From Loxodes magnus (Eukaryota; Ciliophora; Karyorelictea; Loxodida; Loxodidae), in the NCBI GenBank assembly GCA_946699065.1, contig CAMPDV010000016.1, forward strand, positions 1,426,001-1,490,000: 64,000 bases of DNA, in the 5' to 3' direction. This document shows, piece by piece, positions 39,846 to 54,558 of the stretch (position 1 is its first letter; every line of letters begins with the position of its first letter). The notes below the pieces were generated by a model. That model saw nothing but the letters and a program-made list of their open reading frames with translations, was not told where the DNA came from and searched no databases. Position numbers and translations under genes: made by a program.

Positions 39846-40748
39846 TAAAATGGTACAATTATATTTATAAATATATTAATACATTTTATCATTTCATTGT
39901 CAATTTCTAGCTTTTAAAATATCTTGAACTACTAGATATTCATATCGAAAACTAAAAAAGGCTTATTTTATTATATTTAAACTTTCCTTAAATAAACCAA
40001 ATCAGTTAAAGTTAAGCTAGTAGCAATAGCTTTAGTTTTTTATTAGAGGCCTTTATAATTAAAATACACTACAAGCTAGCCAACAAGATTAATATTCTAG
40101 CTATTATTTTTACTTTATTTACATGAAGCAAATTTATCAGATTTAAATCATATTTCCTTCTTAATAGATTTTACCTTATTTAATAAAAATGATCTTCAAA
40201 AGATTTATTAAACTCAAAAGCTTAGAATAACTATGGCTATTTAAACCTTTACCATTTTACAGTATCAGTATATGATTTTAATGTTCTTGATCTTTCTACT
40301 TTTAACCTATAATTAGTTAGATGCAAAGATAAATATAGAAGGTTTTATTAATTTTACTTATTATAAACCATAAATTATCTAATTAGGAAATGCATTGAAT
40401 ATCGTTTATTTATTTATACCTTGCTTTTAATAATCTGGATTTAAGATTCGTTGACTAATATCTTATTCTTAATAAATTAGAGAAACAACATTTATAAATA
40501 AACCTCTTTTTAGAGCTGATTTTGCTTCTTAATTTAGATACTTTTTATGGTTAATCTAACTTCAAGAATTCGAAAAATTAATTTGCATAAATGGAGGTAA
40601 ATTTGAGTTAATAGATATAGGATTATTATATGAAAGTATATATATAATGGATGATATATAAGTAGATAGATTTAGACATACTTGTGTAGGAATTTCGATT
40701 ATATTAATAAAGTTTTTCTAATGATATTAAGGCTCAGGTTGATTAAAC
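39846..40748. other. AT-rich intergenic region
   Basis: 3' flank of the phosphatase gene. Nothing recognised. Confidence 0.5.
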
Positions 40749-42095
40749 TCAAGCCTCTTCTTGTTCATCACACTCTACCACTGCTACCACAACCGTTATA
40801 TCATCTGCTCTTCCTCCTTCATAATTCTTCCTTATTTTTTGGGACTCTTTAGCGTATGGAGTTAGTTTACTGCTTGATTGAGAAGATTCCCAGGCTTATT
40901 TACATAGTTCCTTGCTTAGCTCCTCTACTGAGATATTTTCTTGGTTAGTCAAATGATTAAGAATTATTTGTTAAATTTCTTCTAAATGAAGATTATCAAA
41001 CAATCCATCAGATCCGATCAACACTATATCATCTTTTAAAACTGGAACCTAGGCTTTAACTAAGTTTTAAGTTGAAGTTTTATTGGGGTTCTGTTAGTTT
41101 TAAGAAACCATCATTTTTATTGTTTGTCTTTACTTAGGAGTCATTTACTTCAGCTACTCGTTATTAGGAAAACGGGTCAGTTTTCTGGAATCATTTAAGC
41201 CAAATGCTTGGGGTTTTGATTTAAATAATTAATTCAACGTTTTCTATTAATCTTACGAGCAAACTCGAAAAACAACCGCTTAAACATCTCCTATATAGGC
41301 AACTTGAAGAGTGCTCTATTTAATGAAGCTGTATAAAATAGTGGCACTGCCAAATTTGTCATCTTCCCACCATGAATTTTCCAAAGCTTCTGAACTAATT
41401 TCTTTGTTATTGTTTTAGTTATTTTCTTAGCAAATGTAATCACAAGTCAGTTTTAATAGGGTTTCTCCAAATAGTTTAGGATCTACTCCAAAATCTTTCC
41501 ATTCTTGCACCCCATCTGCGATGCCTATGCATTTTTAAGACACATAAAAGCTATCACAGCTGAAGGCTGGATCTTACGTTTATATTCTATAATCAGGAAT
41601 AGAACAACCCGAAGTTTTTAGCTTAAGAAAGGCACTTTGCAAGCTTTCAGTTTGAGGAATTTAAAGATGGATAAATGGAATTGGAGAATATCCTTCGCGA
41701 GCTGTATTTTCAAGTGAGCCTTTCTAGGAAAAAATTTTCCTAGGAGTCACATAAGCATTTCTAGGAGATTCGATAAGTAACAGAGAATTAGAGGTAGTAA
41801 TGCTCTTGGACTAAAATTTCAAATTTAATTCAGGTATATCTAGTCCTTATTAATATTATTCCTCAATCCAATCATTAGCCGTTCGCAAACCATCTACAAG
41901 TCTCACAATGAGAAGCCTTTTAGCACATTCCCATGCATATAGTTTAAGGTCTAACTTTAAGGAAGGAAGCTAAACTCCAGATTTGCATTCTTTTGCTCCT
42001 TATTTATGTTCGCATTGAGAGTGGAGGATTTGCTTTATGGCTCTCCGCCTATGCTTTTCATTGTGTTTACAATAGCACTTACTGACTGTTTTCAT
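40749..42095 (-). CDS. PPM-type (PP2C/PTC7-like) protein phosphatase
   Basis: ATG 42095-42093 to UGA 40751-40749: 449 codons, no intron, 448 residues. The N-terminal ~170 residues are Lys/Cys/Ser-rich and not conserved. The phosphatase domain (~175-440) shows DPAFSCDSFYVSQKCIGIAD, then DGVQEWKDFGVDPKLFGETL, FGSATILYSF, VAYIGDVQAVVFRV, IVLIGSDGLFDNLHL (~363) and GGRADDITVVVAVVE (~431). These are the strands and metal-binding aspartates of the PTC7/SpoIIE-like PPM branch, where GVDP follows the ADG motif. It should dephosphorylate Ser/Thr using Mn or Mg. No mitochondrial presequence is obvious: the N-terminus MKTVSKCYCKHNEKHRRR is Cys-rich and very basic. Start choice is supported by the first in-frame ATG. 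Confidence 0.92.
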
Positions 42096-42832
42096 TTTTA
42101 TTATCTTAGGAAATTCTTGCCTTAAATATGGTAACTTAGGTTTAATTATTAAACGATTTTAATTATTTAAATATGCCTTAAGTATCTTTTTCTTAGCTCT
42201 AAGCTAAGCATTTAACCTTCATTAAATACTATCTTTACAATTATACCATCTCATAAACTTCATTCCTAGTATGAACTAAAGTATATGAAAAGCTTTCAAA
42301 AGAAGATACAAAGCTTAAATATAAATGCTACAGAAGCCCTCAGAAGGAATAGAAAATTGAATTCTTACATTAACACAAAATTATACAGAAGCATGACTTA
42401 AATGTTATAGAATGCTTTAGTATTAATCTAATATGATTATACATCAATAATTATATAAAACAATAGCTTCTAAGAGCTTTACAGTATCTATATTAGTTAG
42501 TTTAATTACTTTATTTTTACTAAATAAGCTTGTTTTGCTTTAGTAATACCTAATATCTGCTAACTGATAATAAAAGTATCGAATAAATGTTGTTGGTAGA
42601 TTGATTCACTCTAGCTCTCCTTATAGGATGACTTATCTTTTGTATAAAATATCTAAAATTATCCTTAGAAGAAAAGTTTAAATAATAACCAGAGTAAAGG
42701 GAAGGGAAAAAGGGGCGTATTATATTATAATTTTAGTGAGTAGAATTATCTTTTAAATTAGCTATTTATCCAAGTATTAAGAAACTATTTATTTTAAACG
42801 CTTATTTTCATCTCCCTTTGCTTTATTACTCT
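42096..42832. other. AT-rich intergenic region
   Basis: Spacer between the phosphatase start and the microprotein stop. Nothing recognised. Confidence 0.5.
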
Positions 42833-43015
42833 TCATCTTCTTATTCTAGAACCCAGCTATTCAGAAGCTCTAAGTAGTTATAAATTATCACGTTTCTAGA
42901 TCTAAATTTACAATTCTCTTAAAATTTCTCCTTCATTAGTAACCTTAGCTTTTATAATACAAGCTAAAGTAGTTATAATTATAAGGTAGGTATTTCGATT
43001 AAAACTAATTTCCAT
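42833..43015 (-). CDS. 60-residue single-pass membrane microprotein
   Basis: ATG 43015-43013 to UGA 42835-42833, 61 codons. The N-terminus has one hydrophobic helix (NTYLIIITTLACIIKA). A highly charged Glu/Gln/Arg helix follows (NEGEILRELQIQIQKR) and the end is ASEQLGSRIRR. The charged composition sets it apart from the spacer around it. The layout, a short N-terminal membrane anchor and soluble amphipathic helix, is common in small mitochondrial assembly factors and signal-anchor proteins. No family can be named. It is too short for standard gene finding and is invisible under the standard code because Gln is written TAA or TAG. Confidence 0.5.
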
Positions 43016-44082
43016 TATTAAGTTAACTTCTCTAAAGCATCAAAGTATAGTAATCTATTACTCTGCTTGAAGATATACAAATTTTAATAATGGATTACTG
43101 TATATAATAAGCTTTTCTTTATATACTTCTATTTAATTATTTATACTCATAAAGTACAATACTTGCTTATCTATAATTTAGGTACTTTTTGTTTTTATTT
43201 AGAGTGAAATGTAGAAATTATATAGAGCCCTTACTTTAGAGATGCTCTATTTATAATGCAAATCAGTATACTTATTTACTAATTTTATAGAGATTGTTTG
43301 ACCTTCTAGTTTACTTATATGAATAAGAAGAGGGAATAGAAATACAATAACTATATATCTATGATTCTTCAACCTAAACATAGCAATTCTCACTATTGTA
43401 CAAGCAACTTTTAGCACATCTAACTAATTTTAAAATAGACTTAAAGTTTAAAATTCCAGATATTCCTAGATCTAATTCAATAAATATAGACAATATTAGA
43501 ATCTATTTAACTTTGAGATTTTGCTCATTGAGCTTACTATAATAAAGGATTTTCTGAAATGATAGCATTGGCTTAAGTTCATACTATAATATTTATTAAG
43601 GTAATTTTATTCAAAATGTCCATTTATAAGGATTAAGCTAATATATCATTATCATACCTATATTTATATCTTCCTCTATAAACATTCATTACTTTAATCT
43701 TAATCTAGCTAAAACTTGCTTGGTATATTTAGGGTTTGATAACCTTTTTCTCAGTTTAGTGTCTTAAATAAATTAATTATATTGAATAAAATAATGGTTA
43801 TTCTATTAACTGAAATAGTAATGGTATTAATACTTTCAAAGCTAAATTGTTAAGAAATCTCCCTGGATGGAAAATTTAAATGGTTATTAATATAAATAAG
43901 ACAGTTTCTCTTATAAGAGTTAAGGACTTTTAAAAGTAGCCTGTTAATTATCAGCCTATTTATGTTATTCTATTTCAATCTTTAGTTAGAAAGGATTATC
44001 TTAATAGCTGCCTGGAAAGCATTGTAAAGTTCAAAGGGTTTGATATAAAGGTTTATGTTTTGCTAGTTAAATAAATAAATAA
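43016..44082. other. AT-rich intergenic region
   Basis: Divergent 5' flanks of the microprotein and ALG3 genes. Nothing else seen. Confidence 0.5.
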
Positions 44083-45336
44083 ATGAAAAAATAAATTTAA
44101 TAGCTTGAGAGATTTTTACATTAGGTGTACTGTACTCTTTATAAATACTATCTAGACTTGCTTCTTATCTTCGTTGGAGAACTTACTTTATCCTTTTTAA
44201 TTATCAAACTTATTCCTTACACAGAGATCGACTGGAAAGCCTATATGGAATAAATCGAAATTTATTTGAATGGAGAAAGAGACTATACAAAGCTAGAGGG
44301 TAATACAGGACCTTGTGTATATCCAGCAGGCTATGTCCATATATTCTCGCTTTTTTACTATCTAACTGATTATGGAAAAAACATTTTAAAGGCGTAAATA
44401 TTATACGCTTTACTTTACAGCCTCACTTAAACTATTGTACTAGGATATTACAGAGATCATATCAAGGAATAGAAAATTCCTTTCTGAACTTGCATTACAA
44501 TATGCTTATCTAAAAGACTTCACTCTATTTATATGCTTAGACTATTTAACGATCCTATTTGCATGCTTTTTATGCATACAGCCATTCTTCTTTTTAGCAA
44601 AAAGCAAATGGTTTTAGGAAGCATATTCTATACTTCAGCTCTATCTGTAAAGATGAATGTTTTGCTATTTTTGCCTGGAGTTATGCTTATCTTAAACTTA
44701 TTTTAAGGCCCCTTTTACATGATTTTTAACTTATGCTTGATATTTGCGTTCTAAGTTTTAGTGGCTTATCCCTTTTTAATATATGATTATAAAGCTTATT
44801 TGTCAAGAGCGTTCGAATTTTCAAGGTAATTTATTTTCAAATGGTCTGTAAATCTCCAATTCCTTGGTGAAGAACTATTTTTGAACAGAAAAGTGCATCT
44901 CGTGCTGTTAGTTCTGCATTTAACTGCTCTGATCTTCCTCCTATTTGTTAAATTCTCAAAAGGAAGTTCCTTGGTATAGAGAATGAAAAGTGTGAAACTG
45001 ATTCCAGTGTTTTAGAAATAAGGGAATTAAAATCTTAAAAGTTTGGATATTCTTAAGATTTTATTTTCAGTGAATTTTGTAGGAATTTGGTTTGCTAGAT
45101 CTCTTCACTTCCAATTCTACAGTTGGTTTTTCCACTCTATACCCTTTTTATCAAGAAATCCACTAATTGTAGGTCTATTTGAAGTAGTTTTTTTGATATT
45201 CCCTACAAAACCAATAGCCTCAATTCTATTTTAAGTACTTTGCTTAGCTACTTTCGTTCGAATGGTTATATGGATCAAATTGGAGTACTTAGAAGAAGAA
45301 TAGGAAATAAAAGCTAAAAACATTAAAAAAGATTGA
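44083..45336 (+). CDS. ALG3: ALG3, Dol-P-Man:Man5GlcNAc2-PP-Dol alpha-1,3-mannosyltransferase
   Basis: ATG 44083 to UGA 45334-45336: 418 codons, no intron, 417 residues, normal length for the family. It adds the first lumenal mannose to the dolichol-linked N-glycan precursor in the ER. Diagnostic segments are [14 protein letters not shown] and [16 protein letters not shown] near the N-terminus, [12 protein letters not shown] and [12 protein letters not shown] in the middle, and [19 protein letters not shown] near the C-terminus. The acidic EIDW lumenal motif is intact. About 8-10 hydrophobic helices are visible. One UGA (PFWTC region) is Trp. The C-terminus is charged ([17 protein letters not shown]). 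It lies head-to-head with the microprotein gene, with no functional link evident. Confidence 0.96.
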
Positions 45337-46121
45337 GTGAAACTTATAAATAATCTAATCCTTAACTATCCATCTAATATCTCTTTTACTCCTCTAATAA
45401 CTATAGTTCTACACTCTCTTCTATTACTAAAAGAGTCTAATAAATTTTTTTTTCTTTATGCTTTATACTTCTATTAAATATTAGTTACACTGCTTTATTT
45501 TTAAGAATTGATTTCTATTTTATAATCTTTTTCGTTATATTAAGTCATAGTAATAAACTTCTGCTTTAGCAATTATTTCTTTTACTTAGCATCCTCAAAT
45601 TAAAACTATTTAATAAGCTTTAAGAATTTCTACTGAAGTATTAGTTCTTCTATCTTAAAGCAAGAGAAGATTTCTTTAAATGCTTATTAGAATAACCTAT
45701 TTTTAAGTCTTAATAGCTTTAGTTTGATAGCGGTAAAAGGTATAAAGCTTAGATTATATCAAGTTTATACTTATTAATCAGGTTTCATATATGAACTATT
45801 TATATTTTATCAAAGTGAAAACCAAACTTTTTGCAGATATATTGATATACTATAGCTTTCCTTAATAATTTAATTACTAGATTTGATTTTGTTTAAGCTT
45901 TATTTATTTTGCAACTATCATTGTATCTTTAATTTTTTATTTTTGTTTAATAATTTTTAAATAAAAATAGAAATAAAGTTTGGATTCAAATCTCAAGTTA
46001 ACTCTATTGAAGGAAATAATTAAATAATAGAATAAATTAACTGATTCATTAATTCTAGCTTTTATTCAAAAGGTTCTATTTTATGTATTTTTCAATATAG
46101 TCGTTTTTTCTCAGTAAGTAA
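45337..46121. other. spacer between convergent genes
   Basis: AT-rich 3' flanks of ALG3 and the cyclic-nucleotide-binding gene. Nothing recognised. Confidence 0.5.
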
Positions 46122-48456
46122 TCAATCACCTTTTATTTCTGAAGATGTGACTGCAATTCTCTATATCTAACTTCCTTAACTGCCTAATATATTAGGAAAT
46201 ACCTTTTTAGTATCAATGACCTGCATGTTTTTGTCCTCTCAATAGTCTTTATTGACTTCTTAGAAGTGCTAATATCATTCCTTTATTTTCTTTTATTTCT
46301 AGAATGTTAAAATTTACTTTGTTTAGTGTTTTATTGCCACACCTTTTTAAGATATCCAGATCTACATTTCACGTTTACTATCATAAGTTTTTGCTTATTT
46401 ATTCCTTTGCCTAATCTTTCTTAATGTCATTCCTGACTTAGTTTTCTGTAATTTCCTAATCTAAACACTGAGTCTTAATTTAGTTTATCTCATTAGGGTT
46501 AAGTGCTTCATAGAGTTACTTTTTAGTAATTTATAGAACAGTACAGTCTGTAAGACAATGTATTTGAGTCTTTCTAGGAACATTATTTACAACTTCAAAA
46601 ATACCAAACATTCCTTTATTTTCTAGATAGGAAATATTGTACATGAATTGCTATGATTAGGTGCTTATTTCTCAGGTATTACTACTTTTAGGTCAAATTT
46701 GCTCATTTTAAACAAGAACCCTTTTCTATAAAGCAATTCTTCCATTTCACAGTATATAGAAATACGTTGCAGGGTCACCTTCTACATATATGTTTTGCAT
46801 TTTCCTGTATCTTTTTGCTACCATAAAAGAAGAAAGCAAACCCTTCTTGAGATCTGAGATGTCTTCTAGTGCTTTAATTTCTTGTAAAAATGTGAAAATT
46901 TAATTTTTTTCCTTCTTTTTAGCAACTTAATAAACCTCCATATAGTTTTCCCTATCATAAACTAGAGTGTCTACAAAGGAATGAGCAATACAAGAAGCTG
47001 TTCTTTTTTCATTATCTTTCAGAGAAGCTTCTCCAAGCATATCAGACCTTCCTAACTCTACTAGGAATTTATTGGTGTTTTAAATTAACTTGTAGATACC
47101 TACTTTTCCTTTTGTTATAATGAACATCTAATCTCCATACGAACCTTCTTATATAATAACATCTCCCTAATTAAATTAGCGAGTCTTAAAATTACTGCAA
47201 GCAAATCTGGATTATATTCTAGACAGGTAATTAAAAGGATAAATTTATTAAATAAACTCGCAGATTACATCCATTTCAATCTAGCTCCACTAGGAGTGAT
47301 TCTTCTGAATAATTATGGTAGGATTATCCTTAATTTTATTATAAAACTCCATAGATCTTTTAATTATTTTCTCATTTATGATAAAATTATCCTACTGATT
47401 CTTAAAAATGCTACGTCTTAATGATGATAATTTAGGAGATTAAAGTACTTTAACCCAATTTATATCTTTGTTAAGTTTCTTTTCTTATTCTTGAAGTTGA
47501 TTTTGCACATTTATTAGCTATTTAGTCATTCTCCTTTTAAAATTCTAAAGAGCATCATTAAATTGAAGTGTTTACTAGGCATCACTTTATTGAGTTTATT
47601 GGCTTAATTAGGCGTTGTTTGAAACGTCTGTGCTTAATTTAGAATTTGGCTTTTTTTTTGACTTTTTATGAACTTCAGGTGTATGATCTTGTGTTTCTAA
47701 GTTGCTATTGATTGGACTAGTAAGGCTTTCCAAATGTTAAGAAATTTTCTTTTCTGTAAATTTATTATCTACATTTTTTTGGGAACTTGTACTTTCAGAA
47801 TCACTATGAGAACTTTCCGAACTATATTCAGAAATTCCACTTGGCATTTATGTTCACAAATTATTTTTTCGTCCAGTGGTATCACTTTCTTAATCCTCTT
47901 CAGTCAATCTTTCTTCAATTTTTTTGAAAAGACATTTTTACTTATCCTGGAAACTCAGACTTTTAGTTGTTTTAGGTCATTCTTTTAGTCATTTTTTGTT
48001 ATATTTCTTGTGCTAATATTTCTACTAAGGACTCAGAATGCTACTTAAGGAATCCTTGATTTTGATTTAATTCCTATTAATCTTTATTTAATTTTCTCTT
48101 CTTTTCTCTTCAAACGTAATCTTATTTTCTAGTTTTCTTTTATTTAGAATAAGATCTGACTTATTTAGAGCCGCATTTTCGCTCTAGTACTAAAAGCGCT
48201 ATTATCAGTTTTTAACTGCTCTTTAATTTTCACTCGCATGTGAGATCTAAAGATTCTTCCAATTTTACACAAAATTCAATTTTTCCTTCTGCTTTTTCAG
48301 TTCCTTCTTTATTTTATTATCTATGTGCTTAATTATATCCAAATCCTTCTGCGTAGTCTCATCAAAAGAGAAGTTATTATTCTGTTAAATTTTAGAGTAA
48401 TATCTTTACTGATTTTGCTATAAGAAATCAAGACTAAAAGTTTTTTAGTGAGACAT
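46122..48456 (-). CDS. cyclic-nucleotide-binding protein with two CNB domains and coiled coil
   Basis: ATG 48456-48454 (MSHQKTFSLDF), UGA 46124-46122. A 19-nt intron (46299-46317, GTAAATTTTAACATTCTAG) leaves 772 codons. Residues ~1-300 are charged, coiled-coil-like and Ser-rich. CNB-A (~430-530) has FNQGDVIIQEGSYGDQMFII and a phosphate-binding cassette GEASLKDNEKRTAS with the key Glu and Arg, so it should bind cAMP or cGMP. CNB-B (~550-660) has YVEGDPATYFYILWNGRIAL, but its cassette is degenerate (GIFEVVNNVPRKTQ). The C-terminus after the intron ends EIKGD. No kinase domain or pseudosubstrate is seen. The same frame stays open upstream, with acidic, protein-like sequence at 48481-48650, so the true start may lie further upstream. 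Confidence 0.88.
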
Positions 48457-50297
48457 TAAAGTAATTTATATAATAATTAAGTACATTTTATTCAGTTGTA
48501 AGATACTCTTTTTTATCTTACTTTCCTCATTAGAATTTTGCTATCTTTTCCCTTCTTAATTATCTTAGCTATAGTTATCTATGCTATCTTCAATACTCTG
48601 TACTAGGCTTTTTAGATTATTCAGTCTATCTATTTTCTTGATATCAGTTTTAACTGATTAGCAGACTGATTTAGTATTAATGTAAATATTGTAGGTTAAT
48701 TAATTAATTAAAGCTTTATATTTTTTATTTAAAATCAGAACTTAAACAAGCTAGAAATATCAGTTAAGGTTTTAGGATTATATTACTTTAAATTTTAAGA
48801 TTCTTTCGATAGCAAATCAGATCTACGCTACATGCAACCAAATATCTTTACTATTTTAACTAATTTGGATTATTACAGAAAGCACTTCTAAACTCTGACG
48901 GATATGAGTATTAAAACTCCAGCAATCTGTATTTTTCAAGAGAAAAGGAATATGGTGATTTAATATTATCTTTTTACGCCTAATTCTAATATTATAAAAT
49001 TACCTTTGATAATAGCTATAAAAACCCTCTATTAGTTAATACTCTAAATTAAAGTTGCTTTACATTAAATATAATCAATCTAAAGTAATTTAAAGACTTA
49101 AATTATTTCTATTAGCTTAAGTCAAAAAAACGTCTTTTATTACTTTAATGGTATTCTCTATGTAACCTTCTAACTATTTATAATAATATTGAGACTCTTT
49201 TGATTTCCTTTGTTTTAAAAGAATATTATCTAAAAGCAATTTATCCTTTACAATTTTAACTATATAACCTGAACGCTTTTAAGTAGAGAAATCAATGTAA
49301 TGATGTAGTTTCTAACAGAGAACTATGAAGCTTTTTCAATAGTTAAAAAAATTACCTTTGCTCCTTATTTGCTTAGTTTATAAAATGAGCTAAAAATGAC
49401 CAGAACTTAGTATTTAAATGCTTGAGACATATCAAAGAATAGCTATATTATATTATCTCGCTAGCTGTTTTTTGTTGTTAATGACTTTATCATCATTAAG
49501 ATAAAGTGTCTTCTGTTTCCTTATTATAAAGATAGGCTAGATACTATAGTTATCTAGTTTGCAAGGAACTAGATGATAAGCTCTCAGTAGTTTGAATAAT
49601 AGTTCTATAGTAAGGTTTATTAAAGCCTCTATTTTATAGCCTCTATATAACTATTTTTCCCTTTATTAGATTACCTAATATTATTTTATAGTAAATACTA
49701 AAGCTTTAGGTATTCTACACTTTTTAAGGATAGAAGGAAACTATGCCTTTGCTTATAAGTGGATGTTAAACCTCTAACGATATATAGGTTCATCATATTC
49801 TATCATCTAAATAAAATATGATTAGCTTAAGAAAAAATGTAGGCATAAATTGATATAAGTACTATATACAAAGTTCAAAATATATAATAGAGTATGCTAC
49901 TTATTTAGCATTATGCAATATGCTAGGGTAGAAAGATATTATCATAGACATTTCTATTAAAGGAATTTTAAATTGGATAATGAAATTCTTTTAAGTTTGA
50001 AATATGAATTGAGAAGAAAAAGCCTTTATTACTTTTATCCTATTCGACTATTATTAAATTCATTAATAAATCTAATGGTTTAATCTAAACGTAATGATTA
50101 AGCTATTTCAATATATATCTGCTTATTCTAAAAGAGAATTTCTGGCAAATCTTAATTAATTAATTTTCGAAAAATGCTAATATTTATTTACCTTTTGCTT
50201 TGATATTATCAGTTATTATGAGAATTCAAGTTATCAAATATTGAGATGCTAAGGGATATAAAAATATGGCATAAAAGTTTATGAAAAATTGTTTATT
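48457..50297. other. region upstream of the CNB gene; possible 5' coding extension
   Basis: 48481-48650 (minus strand) reads in frame with the CNB gene as Asp/Glu/Lys/Ser-rich sequence and is probably coding. Beyond that the frame is open to an ATG at 49806, but the composition becomes I/L/N-rich like spacer DNA. The rest holds nothing recognised. Confidence 0.4.
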
Positions 50298-52388
<2,091 letters not shown>

Positions 52389-52510
52389 TTATTAAAAGTA
52401 AATAAAAAAGGGTTTGAAAATAAAGAAAGAGTGTATATAAAAGGGTATAGAATAGTAGCTTGAATTAGGATAGATTTATTAATTAAAGACTAGTAAGTTT
52501 TATTAAGTTC

Positions 52511-53996
52511 TCATTCGTAATCTATATCTATTATGTATTTGAGAATGCTTAACACTACTGATGTGTATCCCATTATCGTGAATACCGTACATGCTATTAT
52601 AAACATAACACATACGAGACGATATTCGTTGAAACCATTCAGTTTTATAAACATTAGAGCTACTTTAAAGTACTTACTTGGAAAGAGGCATGAGAAAGAT
52701 ATTCCAAAAAGTCCTCCTAATGCTCCAAAGACAACAAGTACGTCGGGAATAGCTGCTGCTAATAAAAGGATGATGATGTCAATAGCAGCTGTGTAAAATA
52801 TATGTCTATAGTAATAAAGCTTACTATTTCATTGTAGGCTCAGTTATCTTCTTCATTGTGCATACTAGCTATCTACATGGAATGACGTTTAAGGGTAATA
52901 CAATAGATAAAGAACAAGAAAATAGAATTTTAGCTATAACCATAGGTAGATTGCTATGCACTCCTTTAGGTTTATCTCTATCAATAAATAGATCACCAGT
53001 ATTATTTTCCAAACTGACAAATCCAACTAAACCAATAGTCAAATAAAGAACGAAAAGAACAATTACAGTTCTGTCTGTTACTTTAGTCATTCTTCTAACG
53101 TTAGAGTTCTTAAGTTCTGATGATATAGTAAGAATATTGAAATGATTGATAAACGCAAAGGAAAACAAAGCTACAGTAGCAAAAATGTTCAGATCAAATT
53201 TTGCATAAAAGGAAAATGTATCAGTAGGGATAGTTATGTTTGAAATAGCCATAGGTGCCTCAACTAAAAGTACTGCAGTCGCATAAGATAAGGCTAATAT
53301 TCCTATTAACGAAATAAATCTAAAAACTTATAAACTTTTCAGGAATGTCATTGGAAAAGCAACACATGCACCTACTAAAACAAAGATAACTCTATGCCCC
53401 TTTAAATCTATGCTATCATCAAAATATTAAATAGAATCGTAAAGGAAAGTGCTAATGCAAATTAAATATCCACAACCAGCTCCTACCAAATAGCAAACTA
53501 AAAAAATATTCATCATTAACTTTGCTTTAGAGCCAAGAATTCGTTCAACAAGAGCTGGATATGATTTTATTTTAAACATGTCAGCTGCAACGACTATTAC
53601 CCACATACAGTAACTTTGGAAAATCGCCATTATTATCAAAAGAACTGTTGCTAATATTATCCCTACATGACTGAAAGCTTTTGGCAAAGATAAACAGCCT
53701 GTTCCAATTGAAGAAGCAGTTAGAGCAAAGATAGAACCTCTCAAAGAACCAGGAAGCATTTTGGAAAACGCTCTATCCTAGAAGTTTCTATTAACTTTTT
53801 TTGCACTTCGTTCCGAGAATAAGAAATCTTCATAATACTTTATGGGAGATTATGGTGATGTAGGAGAGTCTAAAGTGTCTCCTAAAAAGCTGTCTAGCTC
53901 TTATGACTTATTAATTTAAGTTTTCGCTTGAGGTAAATTTTTCTTCTTGTTTTCCTAACTTTGATTCTTTGCTTTAAGTTCTTATTTGTTGTCCAT
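52511..53996 (-). CDS. amino-acid transporter, AAAP/SLC38-like
   Basis: ATG 53996-53994 (MDNKQELKAKNQ) to UGA 52513-52511. One 19-nt intron (52806-52824, GTAAGCTTTATTACTATAG) leaves 489 codons, 488 residues. The first ~80 residues are a polar cytoplasmic tail with Ser-Pro repeats (DSPTSPQSPIKYYED). The transporter core then begins with the family signature GSLRGSIFALTASSIGTGCL and SLPKAFSHVGI. It continues through about ten to eleven hydrophobic helices, including VGAGCGYLICISTF, FSFAFINHFNI and LFSCSLSIVLPLNVIPCR. After the intron come the last helices (DIIILLLAAAIPDVLVVFGA, SFSCLFP). It should symport neutral amino acids at the plasma or vacuolar membrane. Frame and family agree only if the intron is removed. 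It lies head-to-tail with the kinase gene, 122 bp apart. Confidence 0.94.
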
Positions 53997-54558
53997 ATAT
54001 TTAATATAATATCATAATAGTAAAATTTAACTAAATTTACTTTTAAATAACATTTCTAATCACTTTCATCTGCATCTATTAAAAGAAAGGAAATGTTTAA
54101 AAGAGAGTTATACCTCTTTAGTTTAAAAGCGTAAAGGGGAGTAAAATTAATTTTATGTAGCTGTCTTATAAAATTTCCAAACTATCGTATCTTATCTTTC
54201 TATTACCTTATTACTTGAAACTAATCTATTATTGTATTTCTCAGCCTAATATTGTAATAAGTTACTTAGTACTCTTATATAGAAATCTAGCTTTACATAT
54301 TTAATTCAATAATATTGAGCTTAGTAAGAGAAAGGAATTTTAATTATTTTATATTGAAAGGAAATTAAAGAAGTTTAGAGATTATAGGCAACTAGAGTCT
54401 TCTGCTTGCTTGCTATTTAGGGGAATTCTTAATAAATATGATGGAGATTATCAAAGTGAGCTAATCTAATAGCATTTAAGCTAATTTTTTTCGGTCTAAT
54501 TTTAAATCAATCTAACTTGTATTAAAGGTTAGAAATAAAATTGTTGCTCTTAAATAAA
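53997..54558. other. AT-rich intergenic region
   Basis: 5' flank of the transporter gene. Nothing recognised. Confidence 0.5.

Noticed and set aside
47734..47988. Plus-strand hydrophobic frame of 84 residues
   Set aside because: Antisense to the charged N-terminal region of the CNB gene; a mirror of its Lys/Glu codons.
48481..49806. 450-codon N-terminal extension of the CNB gene to ATG 49806
   Set aside because: Only the 170 bases nearest the gene look coding; the rest has the I/L-rich composition of random AT-rich DNA.
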